Assembly: GCA_025201765.1 (NCBI GenBank)
Contig: MU623367.1
Coordinates: forward strand, 186,001-250,000
DNA: 64,000 nucleotides
Reading direction: 5' to 3'
DNA from: Daldinia sp. FL1419
Taxonomy: Eukaryota; Ascomycota; Sordariomycetes; Xylariales; Hypoxylaceae
Every line of letters starts with the position of its first letter. Position 1 is the stretch's first letter. Positions 47,241 to 57,990 of this stretch are shown piece after piece. A program made the translations under genes and the position numbers. A model generated the notes under the pieces. The model had not been told where the DNA came from. It saw only the letters and a program-made list of their open reading frames with translations, and did no database searches.

Positions 47241-47991
47241 ATATATATATCTCATAGCCGAGATTAATTGCGTGCTTATCATCTGTCATGTATGTATTAT
47301 TGAAAGACTACATCGAGGAATCGAAGAACTTCATCATATTTTCTCACTGACGATTTCAATGATGCTAAAGTAGGATATGTTCTCTCCCGCTCAAAGCGCA
47401 TCATATTGCTGCTAACTATAATATTTTGATACTATAGCATCATCACTATATATAGCCTGTGCATATAATCCGATGGTACTCTAGTCAATCCATTATTTGC
47501 TCATGCTGATAAACACCTTGTCCTCCTGAAAGCAGAACCTAGCGAGTCAAGAAGCCCGTTATCTTTGTGGAGAAGTGTGTATTCATTGCTAAGGGAATTA
47601 TGGAAATAAAAGGTTTTCAGGCTTCTAATTCAGGACCTTGAAGAGTACATACGGTGAACTCATCTGCGGAAACGTCAATAGTTCAGATACCTATCCGACG
47701 TTTTTTGAGACAGAAGAAACCAATATTCCACGCAACCCGCTATTGTCGTCTCCAAATATTAGGTACCTACATTTACGTAGTTGTATAGTAAGCTTATCGC
47801 ATAGCTTGTTGGTGAGTATAGTTTAAAATGGATAGCTTGTCCCCGAAAGTTCAGCCTGTTTTGAGGGATTTGATCGTATAGCTCCCCAAAAAGGCCATCT
47901 AATGATGAGCAAATTTAACGGACCGGAATCATCCAACTTAAGTTCCGTAAAACAATGCATTCATAATCTCTTTACAAAAGCATGAGACGTT
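47241..47991. other. Degenerate intergenic region
   Basis: Contains a short TA dinucleotide run (about 47238-47250). No gene is supported. Confidence 0.45.
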
Positions 47992-48016
47992 TTACAACGT
48001 TGAGGGATCGGTAAGA

Positions 48017-48633
48017 TTGTATATATGGGTACCCAGACATGTATACAGACAATCTCGATTTATAGATCCATCCCAACACAACGTAGTACCAATAAAGAAC
48101 GAGCACACTCTGCAAAGACTTCTCGAGCACACCCACCTAAGCACTGACGGGTATATATGTCCGCGGGTGGAAATTTGTGGCCTTGTTGACAACAGCAATA
48201 AATATAATATTACTCCTGAAGCTGAATATCTCAGTCGTGACCAGTATCCGGACCGTTCCGTCTTTTGGGTTTCGACCGCTAATGCCCTGAGTTTGGAGAA
48301 TTCTTGCAGGAAAACGAGGCGTCGCTTTGATTTAGGAAACACTGACAATGGTCAAATAGGTAGCAAAACGGTCAGAAACTAGTATGTAATTATTGACAGG
48401 TAGGTAACACCAACGATATGGAATTACTATTTAGTGATTCAGCGCTTGCCTCCTACCTCCCATATGATCGAAATGGCTCTATGGCTTCCATAATACAGGA
48501 ACGCGATATATCATTCCCACTTGATATTGCGGATAAGAGATTATTTTTCAAATGCTGCCATCCTTCAAAGCAACACTCAGCTCACATAGTTAGCTCTATT
48601 GACAATATCATTATATCTTCAAATGAATCCTAG
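48017..48633 (+). pseudogene. Possible NLR (NB-ARC) relic
   Basis: The frame 48017-48382 contains EAEYLSRDQYPDRSVFWVST, the segment that in fungal NB-ARC/TPR proteins follows the P-loop (LEYAYR...YP..SVFWVHAS). The P-loop position itself reads VEICGLVDNSNKYN and has lost the GGxGKT signature. A second frame at 48418-48633 has ASYLPYDRNGSMASII, like the SYLP...GSILITSR segment downstream. The two pieces are separated by stops and carry no nucleotide-binding residues, so this is most likely a decayed NLR gene. The assignment rests on pattern similarity only. Confidence 0.45.
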
Positions 48634-49416
48634 TTGGAGTCTGGACTTGAAGATATAAAGGTACACGCGCATATGGAAAAGTGTACTCGCAACCTGCCTA
48701 TTTAACAAACTCTACTTCAATTTTCATTATTACGAAGAGAAGGTAGAAAGGCGTTTAGTAAAACTTAAAAAGAAAATCACACAAATCCTCCACATCCGCA
48801 TTTATACTATATAGCAAGACTGTTAGCATGTACTACATACTGGCGAAGGTCTGACATATTTTTCGCGTACATATCAACCCATTATGACAAGCTCATCGAC
48901 CCGGACAGGGATTTTCGAGTAAGGTATAGCTATATCAAATACACCCGACTGTTGATTATAAGACACCATACCTACGTTTGTAATTTTCTAGGAAATCGAG
49001 TGTAGCGATTTGGAATAATATCTTTAGCGCCAGTAAGTTTAGCTTCCTTCAAGTATAAAAAGGAATACTCCAATAAAATATAGATTGCAAAATAGGGAAC
49101 GTGGGAATTTGGATTATGGGGAGAATGTGTTTCTCGATACAGATCACCGAGGTTTGAACAAGTTCCGATCACAAGGTGATTCGAACTCTCAAATACCCCC
49201 CCGGAATTTCATGGAAGCACTCAATCGATGTAACCATAAAAAAATGGATTATCCAGGAGAAGTTGTGTCGTTTGTCAAAGTTTCAACGAGAGACATAAGG
49301 GGTGCTAACAAGTACCTACGTACCTCATAATACGGGCAGCCAATAAATACCTACATATGTGTGGCTTGTAGAATTGTGGCTAGGTACCCAGGTACTTACT
49401 CATATACAAGGTAACC
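48634..49416. other. Intergenic region with unassigned short frame
   Basis: A short plus-strand frame (49085-49330) includes CNHKKMDYPGEVVSFVKVST and may be another gene relic. I do not recognise its family. Confidence 0.35.
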
Positions 49417-49418
49417 TA

Positions 49419-49677
49419 CGAAGGTCCGGGCCAAAAGTCTTGCACATGGTCCAAGCTTAACCACCGTATGCGATCGTCTTCGTTTTTTACCCATACTGTA
49501 TTACATACCCGCTAAGCTAAGACTTTAATAGTGGCGTCTCCACTGAGCCCAGGTGGCTTGATACTAAATCCACAGCAGTATCAGCCACTATAACTTGGAT
49601 AATACAGTGTAAGCCCTTTTGAATTCATACGTGCCTTGCCAAGCTCAGATGTGCAAGACTTTTGGCCCGGACCTTCG
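49419..49677. mobile_element. MITE-like element, 29-base perfect inverted repeats, TA flanks
   Basis: The left arm starts CGAAGGTCCGGGCCAAAAGT at 49419, and its first 29 bases recur exactly, inverted, ending at 49677. TA is present on both sides (49417-49418 and 49678-49679). The element is 259 bases and noncoding. Weaker similarity continues inward (AAGCTT, CGTATG). It is likely a non-autonomous Tc1/mariner (pogo/Fot1)-type element. Identical arms suggest it is recent. Confidence 0.82.
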
Positions 49678-49931
49678 TACAAAGTATGTACATAGGGTAC
49701 CCCACAAGCGGCGGGGGCACCCATTGATGATCTCCTATTAGGTACCAGGTATCCGATGAAATCCAATCCGGATCACAAGCTTAACGGTTCCACGTGGGGA
49801 CCGAACTTTCTTGGTCAAGCTTGATTTGTGTCACTTGCAATTGTTTCTCCTCAACTTACTTCCTTTAGTCCGCTAACAATATGTTTCCTTTACAAAATTA
49901 CTATCCAACTATCCCCTCATAGCTACGAACC

Positions 49932-51247
49932 ATGTCGACGGTTCGGTTACCGTTCCTCTACCCTCATTTATTCCGGGCAGCTCGCTTCGGCGAGTCTTCA
50001 GCTCACGGAGCGAAGATCCGATGTCGCAAGTCGCCGAACAATAACCCGCGCATGGTGGCATTCTCATCTTCCACCCCGTCGAGACAAGCTGTCTTCGAAA
50101 GGCACGGTAAGGCGGTGGAGCCATTGCCTGTTACACCTGATGTCGTAAACCTTCCCGCACCCGGGGCGGATCCCGCGAAACTATCGAGTTTTTCGAATAC
50201 GCAGCCGCTGTCTAGCAAGGAGGACGCAAATAAGGGGAAAGAAGCGGCGCAAGAACTTCAGACCCCGGAAGAGAAAGTAGCAAAAGAATCAGAAAAGGCA
50301 GAGACTACTCCACCAGGGACGTCTACAAGTACCAGCCCTTCATCTTCGAGTCCCCAGCAGGCTGCGACCGAGGCTAAGATGCAAGAAAGTGGTCCGATGG
50401 AAGCGGTATTACATATGCCACCACCCGAGGCATACCAACATCCTCATTTGTCCGCACCTCCCTACGTTCACCATTTTGACACCTACACCCTAGTTAAACA
50501 GCTGGAGGAGGGTGGTTATAGTACAGAGCAAGCCACTACGGTTATGAAGGCTATTAGAGGACTACTAGCACAAAATCTAGACTTTGCTCAGGAAGGGTTG
50601 GTCAGCAAAAGCGACGTGGACAACGTAGGCGCAAAGTTCTAGCTCGATCCTAGGCCAGTTGCTAACGAACCTGCATCACAGGAGACGTACTTGTTCCGTG
50701 CCGCATGCTCGGAACTTAGTGCCGAGGTTAAGAATAATAGGAGAGCCGCCGACGAAACAACACGGCAGCAACGAACCCAGCTGCAACACGAAGTCGATAT
50801 TTTGAGTCAAAGAATGAGCCAAGATCTCATGACACTTAAAGATGACGTTAAGGGCATGTTCAATGATCGCAGAATGAACGTGAGAGAAGAACAGAGGACG
50901 ATGGAAAGCGCTGTTTGTCATCCGCTATCTAGAACTTGTTGCCATACCTGCTAATTGTCTTTCCAAAGATCCAACAACTCAACCTAAAAATCAGCGTAAC
51001 TCTCAACAGCGATTCTAGATCGGATATCGAAGGGTTACGCTGGGTGCTCATTCGTCGGTCCGTCTTGGGAATAATTTTCATGGCCGTACTGACTCTGGGA
51101 ACCCTACGTTACGCGACATATGTCAAGCATGAGAGGCAAAGGGAAGCAGAAGATAAGGCTCGACGTGCCGAGAGACTGAGGAATAGTCTAGGAAGGGAAG
51201 ATCATGCTCCCCCATTTGATGCGGCGGAAATTCTAGCGGCAAATTAA
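49932..51247 (+). CDS. Mitochondrial DUF1640 coiled-coil protein (MCUR1/CCDC90-like)
   Basis: Three exons (49932-50624, 50682-50912, 50969-51247) give 400 aa. The N-terminus (MSTVRLPFLYPHLFRAARFG) is basic and non-acidic, as for a mitochondrial presequence. A Pro/Ser/Thr/Glu-rich stretch follows to about 175. The DUF1640 core starts VHHFDTYTLVKQLEEGGYST, EQATTVMKAIRGLLAQNLDF, and continues over intron 1 with ETYLFRAACSELSAEV. A long coiled coil leads to a TM helix (RRSVLGIIFMAVLTLGTLRY, about 345-362) and a charged tail. Related proteins include yeast Fmp32 and animal MCUR1, inner-membrane proteins linked to respiratory-chain assembly and calcium uniport. Intron 2 uses GTTTGT as donor, slightly unusual. 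Confidence 0.87.
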
Positions 51248-51465
51248 ACATTGATACCCGTGGGAATAGACGGTGGTAGCAAGAACACGTGGCTTCGTCC
51301 CTGGACTTTTCGTCGTAATTGTATGCATGGTAATCGTTGAACTATTGTGAAATTACACCTGAGTCGTAAATTCTCATGGCCCATTAACCAAGCCTAGCCG
51401 CCCTAAACGCCTTTGCATAACCCGATAAATAATAGAACAATGCTGATTACTTGTGTCTGGGAATC

Positions 51466-52049
51466 TTAATCTCTGTCATTCTGAGTAGAGTCCCTCTCTG
51501 CGGCTTTCCTCAGCCTTTCCTCTTGTCGCTTCCAATGACTTCCCTCTTCGTAATCCTTGCTTATTTTGAGGGCATTCCGTAATCGTTCGCTCTCCTTAAT
51601 CTTTGCATCGGCCAATTCGTGAATTTGATGAGCTTTAAGGGGCTTCCTCGGCGCACTACTCCTATCGCCTTTATTCATCTTCGCTTGCAGTTCTTTGCGC
51701 AGGGAATCGCAGCGTTTATCGATCTCATCCTCGTCGACTCTGTGTATGCCATATTAGCGAGACCGTAGCTTAGAGGCAAACTAGATGCGCAATTGGCTAT
51801 ATAGATATATATATACCCTTCATCTTCAAGTTGATCGCGCAATTCAAAGACTTTTACTTCGACTTCGCGCTTGCGATCGTGTTCTAGGATTTCCTTATCC
51901 GGCTGCCGTTGCCGATGCTTCAAGCTATCGAGATCCTTGGTGTTGTAGGGGGCTGCTCGATCGCGCGGCCTGAGATGCGCTAGGTTGCGCTGAACGTAAC
52001 CGGACGTTCCGCTTCCTCGCGGCGTCGAAAGACCAACGTTATCAGACAT
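51466..52049 (-). CDS. CWC21: Pre-mRNA splicing factor Cwc21
   Basis: Two exons (52049-51817, 51739-51466) give 168 aa. The N-terminus MSDNVGLSTPRGSGTSGYVQ is the near-invariant Cwc21/SRRM2 opening. The cwf21 domain follows intron 1 (GVDEDEIDKRCDSLRKEL). The rest is highly charged and helical (KPLKAHQIHELADAKIKESE). Cwc21 binds Prp8 and Snu114 in the activated spliceosome. The tail is shorter than in SR-rich homologues but typical of filamentous fungi. Confidence 0.95.
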
Positions 52050-52539
52050 GGTAGCGGGAATTCGTCGCTCAAGATACGATCTACTTTTAGGTTGTATATG
52101 GGTAGGATTCCATCTACAAGAGTGACGGAGGAATAGGTACGTAGCTTAGTAACAGCTACCTACGGTTAGGTAGTAAGGAAGGAAAATGGGCGGTAAAGAG
52201 TGGCGGAAACGAGATGGTGGGGTTCCATTTATCTTCTATGCAGCTTAGCACCTTTACACTATGCATGTTGAGAGCTACCCTGAGGGTCATAACTTTGCCC
52301 CGCGGCCCCGCCATAAATAAAGTATGAGTCTTAAAGCAATTGTCAACCAAACTTTAATAAGTTTAATAAGATATAAATACTTTCTCAGGTACATACCAGC
52401 ATAGTCGATAGGCAGGCATTATTTAAGGTATTTATACCTGACATCTCCTTCCTGCTCGAGTTCCGTCCGCATTATAAAGTTTACAAATAAAACCATCAAA
52501 TCATCTTCAAAAAAGGTCCTCGTTCTAACAACATTGATT
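52050..52539. other. Divergent promoter region, Cwc21/Cdc123
   Basis: 490 bases between head-to-head start codons. No coding signal. Confidence 0.5.
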
Positions 52540-53846
52540 ATGCCTGCACCTACGACTGCACGCTCATCCTCGGGGGCTGCAGGCTCGGAGCTGCCATTCC
52601 CTCCCATTACAAGGGATCATATAATCAACTGTTCATATGATTCCTGGTTTCCAAAGTGCGTAAATGGTGATATCAAGTTGCAACTTATTGAACATATGAC
52701 TTACAACCTTGTAGATATCGCATGTCATGCATCAAATCTCGTATAATACCCCTCTCCCCCGAGTTTATAGAGTATATCCGCGAGGATGGTATTATCCTCG
52801 CCGATGACGACGGGGCCGAGCCGGAAGACGATGAATGGGAATCAGCGCCGTCGAGCTTTCGACCACCCGTAGAGGAGGTTGACTCTGATTCCGACAGCGA
52901 TGAAGACGAGGATGAGGATGAGGAGCCGAGACTGCCGCCAAACCAAAGATTTCCAGAATTACACCAGGCCATCAAAGACAAGATTGCGGAATTAGGCGGC
53001 GCGGTAGCCCCAAAATTGAACTGGACTGCGCCAAAAGATGCGGCTTGGATATCACCGCACCAGAATACTATCAAGTGTACCAATCCCAACGACATATACC
53101 TGCTATTGAAGAGCTCAAATTTTATCACTTACGACCTAGAGCACGCTTTCGACGACTGCACGCCCGTCAACAACGCTTCCGCCAGCAATTCGCCAGCTTT
53201 CAAACCGGTGCTTGTTCTACGCTCGTATTTCAACCCTCACACGGCTATGGAATTCCGCTGCTTCGTGAAGCATAGGAACCTGATAGCCATATCACAGCGC
53301 GACTTGAACTTTTACGAATTCCTAAAGTCGCTACGATCGGACATTGTTGGGCGGATCAGTCAATTGTTCAACCACAAATTACGGTACACATTTCCCGACG
53401 GAAATTTCACGTTCGACGTGTACATCCCCGAAGGCGAAGATGAACCGCTAAGTAGGGCGCGACTCATCGACATCAACGCCTGGGCTCCGCATACCGACAG
53501 TCTTCTTTTCGACTGGAAAGAGTTACTGGATATGGAAGTACCCAGTCCGATGCTAGGAACAGTTGGGGGCCAAGAAGAGGCGGAGGAAACGGATACCGAT
53601 GAGACGTCAAGTGATGACGATGACGACGACGACGACGATTTCGTGCCAGAGTTACGACTTATCGAGAAGGAGGATCCTGCCGCTTTCAATTTCAGTTCGC
53701 CGCAATACTCGGCACACAAGTTGCCGAAAGATGTCGTGGATGCAAGTTTGGCTGGAGAGGGCGGTATGCGAGATTTTGCGCGCAAGTGGAGGGAGACGAC
53801 GGAATATAGGGAGAACATGGCGAATTGGGAGATGAACAAGAATTAA
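52540..53846 (+). CDS. CDC123: Cell division cycle protein 123 (eIF2 assembly chaperone)
   Basis: Two exons (52540-52655, 52715-53846) give 415 aa. The D123 family opens with HIINCSYDSWFPK joined over the intron to YRMSCIKSRIIPLSPEFIEY. An acidic insertion (DSDSDSDEDEDEDEE) follows, then the ATP-grasp-like core: KDAAWISPHQNTIKCTNPND, IYLLLKSSNFITYDL, VLVLRSYFNPHTAMEFRCFV. FTFDVYIP and LIDINAWAPHTDSLLFDWKE carry the metal/ATP-binding Asp and Asn. A second poly-Asp tract lies near residue 330. Cdc123 binds eIF2-gamma and promotes eIF2 heterotrimer assembly, so it should be essential and expressed throughout growth. Confidence 0.96.
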
Positions 53847-54678
53847 GTTATTCGGTGTAATAATAAAAAATCTTGTATAAGGGAACCCCTACGATAGCAA
53901 CGTCTTTAAGTGTCTTCCTGCCATAGTACTCGTCCGTAACCGAGTAATTCTGTCTTTAAATATTGGCTGGTAACGGAGGAATAGTGCCTACCTAGGTAGC
54001 TAGCTATAAGAAGGTACGTGATATGCAAATCACACTTTTAGTATTAGCTCTAGCTTTCAAATGCTTAAGTCTGATGGAAGAACCAACCCTAAAATTTCAT
54101 CACCAAGTCTAAATATTGTGTTTAAGTTATCCAGGTTAGTATACCTTCTAATCGTTAGATTAATGGAAATAATTGGGTGTATATTTAAAGATTTAACTCC
54201 CCCAAAGTGGTGGAATATTACGACGATGAATACTTAATAACCTTGATGACTCTAATATGATATTCAACTAGAATAAACAAGTACCATTATATTAGTTGTA
54301 TAGTAGTACTTGATTTTCTTGTCTTGGGAAACATAGAGTTGGTAAAACATTAATGTCAAGTCATCGTATATTTGGCACAGAATTAAAGAATATAGACAAC
54401 GCCCATCAACAGGAATCAGGCTTTAAGACCATATCCGGAGTCTTTTAATACGATAATCTAAGCAACCCATATAATCATTATCCAGGTCTCGCCAAAACTC
54501 ATGAGATGCTCAACACCCGTAAAAACAACCTCATCAAAACAACCTCATCAAAACGGCTTCATTCTCTCCGATTCATCGACCTGAAAACCGTCATTTGTAC
54601 CATGGGTTTGTTTATCCGTCCATACCGTCTGGAACACAGAACCCAAAGCGCTGTTGTTAATTCGTTGCAGAAACTAGC
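53847..54678. other. Intergenic region between convergent genes
   Basis: AT-biased spacer between the 3-prime ends of Cdc123 and the Smr gene. CTACCTAGGTAGC occurs at about 53989-54001. No gene is supported. Confidence 0.5.
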
Positions 54679-56048
54679 TCACATGACAACACAGCAATCT
54701 CCCAACTTGCGCACAAACTTCGACACCAACCGCTCCAGCTCGTCGGGCTGTTCTTGCTCCTGCTGCTGCTGTTGGTGATGGTGCTGCGGACGGCCTCCTT
54801 GGTGGTGCTGCGGCCGCTCGTGGTATCCGTAGTCGCCGTGTTGGGCCGGCGGCTGTTGCGGGAGCGGCGGGATTACGGCTTCGCCGCCTTGGAGGTTGAC
54901 TGTAGTCTTAACGTGAGTACTCGCGTAAATAATATCGTATATTATCATAGGTCCTAACACACCGTAGATTCGGCCCGCGTTGTCCTCCGTCGCGTATTGC
55001 AGCCCCAACTCACGGCACACCTGCTCCACGCGGGGCTTGAGTTTCTGCACGTGGTCGGTGCTGTGGTTGCCCTTGCCTACGATGCTATTTCCGGCTTATT
55101 AGCTGTGGGTTCTAGACAATGAATTTTTTTACCCTTACCCTCTCCCTCCCTCCCTCTGTTCCGTCCTCCCTTGGGAAAACCCTAACAGAGAAGGGAGAAG
55201 GGACTAGGATAAAGATAGCTTATCGCTAGGTAGAAAAAAAAAAAAAGCCACACGTACACATGCAGATGCGTCTGCCCCTGCTGCTGCGCAGCCCGGATCC
55301 GGCGCTCGAGAATGGCCTCGGCCTCCTCGACGAACTGGCCGTGCAAGTCGATGGTGTCCTCGGCGACGCGGCCCTCGGCGTTGTTCTCGCGGAAGATGTA
55401 CTCGCTGGCCTGGCGGTTGTACTCCTCCATCTTGGCGGCGTGCCGCTTGCCCTCGTTGCTTAGTTCTTTGGCCTCGGCGCCGTCGCCGCGCTCGTACGCT
55501 TGGTGTGCCTGCGCGTTGGGGGTTGGCCGGTTAGCGTGGCGCGGGGAGAATCCTTCGGTGGCATTCTCGGTGGAGGATGGATTCTTGCTTATGTTTACGG
55601 GAGGGATGACAAAGGGGAAGTGTGTGTGGGTAGGTAGGTAAGATGGTTGAATAGAGGGATGGATAGATGGGAATACACATATAGGTACTATAAAGTAGGA
55701 TCACCGAGTAGGATAGGTACATACCCGGTCGAAACAGCTATTCCGCTTCGCGGCTTCCGCCCGTGCTAGGTCCCGGAGCCGATCATATTCGGCTTCGGCA
55801 TCATTGCTCGGACTATGGTTAAAGGCTACAGCGGCATATGTAGGTAAGCTTATGGCCTAGTATACTACAATAGGACTTGGAGGTGACGTGGGGTGTTGCG
55901 TCACTTGGGACTTGGGACAGGGGATAGAAGGAGATCTTAGGATCGCTATGATACGGTCGTATACACAGGAGGTAGGTATTTATGTAGTGTAGTAGCTATG
56001 CAATGCATACATACCTCCGCCTCCTAGTCGCGTCAGGGGAATGGCCAT
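54679..56048 (-). CDS. DUF1771-Smr domain protein
   Basis: Five exons (56048-56015, 55825-55725, 55508-55258, 55084-54963, 54899-54679) give 242 aa. The start MAIPLTRLGGG joins AFNHSPSNDAEAEYDRLRDL over the first intron. DUF1771 covers about 18-85 (AHQAYERGDGAEAKELSNEG). The Smr domain follows with DTIDLHGQFVEEAEAILERR, LHVIVGKGNHSTDHVQKLKP and RIYVNLQGGEA, including the DLHG and GKGNHS signatures of Smr nucleases. A Gln/His/Pro-rich tail ends RKLGDCCVVM. The closest known type is yeast YPL199C; Smr proteins bind or cleave nucleic acid, and some act in no-go mRNA decay. Each exon join restores a conserved motif. Confidence 0.92.
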
Positions 56049-56206
56049 TATGCTAATTGTACACCGCGGTGAGTAGCGGAAGAGAGTGGTGTAATTACAC
56101 TAGAAGCTCGGTGTTTGTATAGGCGGTCTAAGCTTGGGCACTTGCACGTATCGGCGACGGCGCTTGAGCCTCAAGAACCTACTTAGTAGATAAATATAAA
56201 AAAGGG

Positions 56207-56238
<32 letters not shown>

Positions 56239-57990
56239 CTAGGTACCTAATTTGCTTTTTTTGCGGGCAGAAGCTTGATTGAGCTAGCGATGCGAAGCAG
56301 GGCGTAGGCGATCTGCAGCTCATCCGCTCCCAAGGCGGCTACGTTACCGTTGGTGGCTGGGAAGGGCTGGCTTCTTTTTGTTCTGCGTGCCGCGCATCTA
56401 AAAATTCATCCGAGACCTGATTCGCGGGACTCGTGAAAAATGGGTGCTAAAATGGGAATAAGCAACTTCTAACTGTACGTCTCTCATATACGGTACAAAG
56501 AGTATCTGAGTAGGTATCTATGCGTAAACGTTTTTAGTATTTCTTGGTATTTAAGACTTGGCCTATAAGCTTTGTTTACTCGAGGGGCCACGTGCAGAAG
56601 ACGAGCTGTCACTGAGTTAGGCTGTTGAATTAGCGAGACGTCTCTTTAATCTAACTGCTTAAACCTCCTGCAGGATGGCTGTAGAAATGGTTGGCTCCGG
56701 CACTATGTATGCATCAATCCGGCGTAGACTACGTGCCCTTGGCGGTTATGGGGTGGCTCAGCTCATAGAGAAATACAACGTTAAGGGTTGAAGCAGTACA
56801 GAAATTTGGATGCTGCCGGCTTCCAGAAGAATTCTTCGTTTATGCATCCAAGCATGATCCCTCTCAAACCCGGGGGATCAAAATGGCCTTGTCAGCTTGT
56901 GTGATGTGTTGAAACTCGAAAGTATGCTGCCACAAGCACATAAAACAGGTAAATTCCGGTATTTCAGCTGAGGCAGTTCTGGTGATATACCGGGGTGGAC
57001 CTACGTATCTAGGTTAGATGGCTTATGACCATTCATATGTAGAATATTGCTTAGGCTTCAAATCGTTGGTCACATCTAGACCGGATGGAGCTACTGTTTA
57101 TATACCAACGTAGCTGAGCTGGTCTAAAATCAAAAAGCTGCGCACTTTTCTTGCAAGGATAAACTTGCACAAGAAAATAAAGCCAAAATCTCCGTCTCGG
57201 CCTAGACTCCGATTGAATACGAAAAAATTCGCTGAGCCAGAATAGCGTCATCTAGCCGCAATGGCGCAAAATTATAACCCGGCGACCTCGTGGCAATGGA
57301 GTAGGACTGGGTTGGTATGGCTGGCCCGGGCTTCATACTTCACCCAAGATTATTAGAGAATAATTAGGTAGTTAGGGGAAATTGTTTGGAACAGTTTCCC
57401 CAGGGCTGGGACGACAATTGGTGCATTAAATAAAAATGATACACCGAGTCCGCTTTGGGGGGAACTATAAGGCAAATGGAGCAGGCGAATCTTCCTATCG
57501 TGCGAATGTACTGCCCGTTGCTCCGATGCATCAATCCATATCCATGTTATTTTAGTTTAGAAAAATGATAACTCATCGACGCGAACTTGGGAAAATTTCC
57601 AACGCGGACGGACCATGGACGGATGTGGACTGGTGTCAGGGGGTTATTGGCCTATCTGTCTGATCAGATGGATCGACTTCTCGCGTGGTTGGCATGGTTC
57701 ATAGTCATCAGGTTGACGATGATTTATATCCAATACATACTTGATTATATATCAAGTGTCATCGTTTGGAGTTTCAGGCGGTTGAATGGAAGACTTGATG
57801 CATCTTGAAACTTAAAGTGATCCTACTCTTTAGAGAGGGCCTAAGCGTAATATATGCCCCTTTTATATGTAGCATCGTCGCGGAGATGATCTTGGGATTC
57901 AAGATTTCGAAGTTGACTTATTAACTACCTAAGCACCTATATTAATTATATTATGATATTAATCCTCAACTATAATATTTATCTGTGCTT
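56049..57990. other. Intergenic region with AAT microsatellite
   Basis: Holds a (TAA)n microsatellite of about ten units at 56207-56238. A 27-base hairpin, GGGGAAATTGTT plus its inverted partner with a 3-base loop, lies at 57375-57401. No gene is supported. Confidence 0.5.

Noticed and set aside
54506..54957. Plus-strand frames opposite the Smr gene
   Set aside because: They arise from the antisense of Gln/His-rich codons; the Smr exons explain the coding signal.
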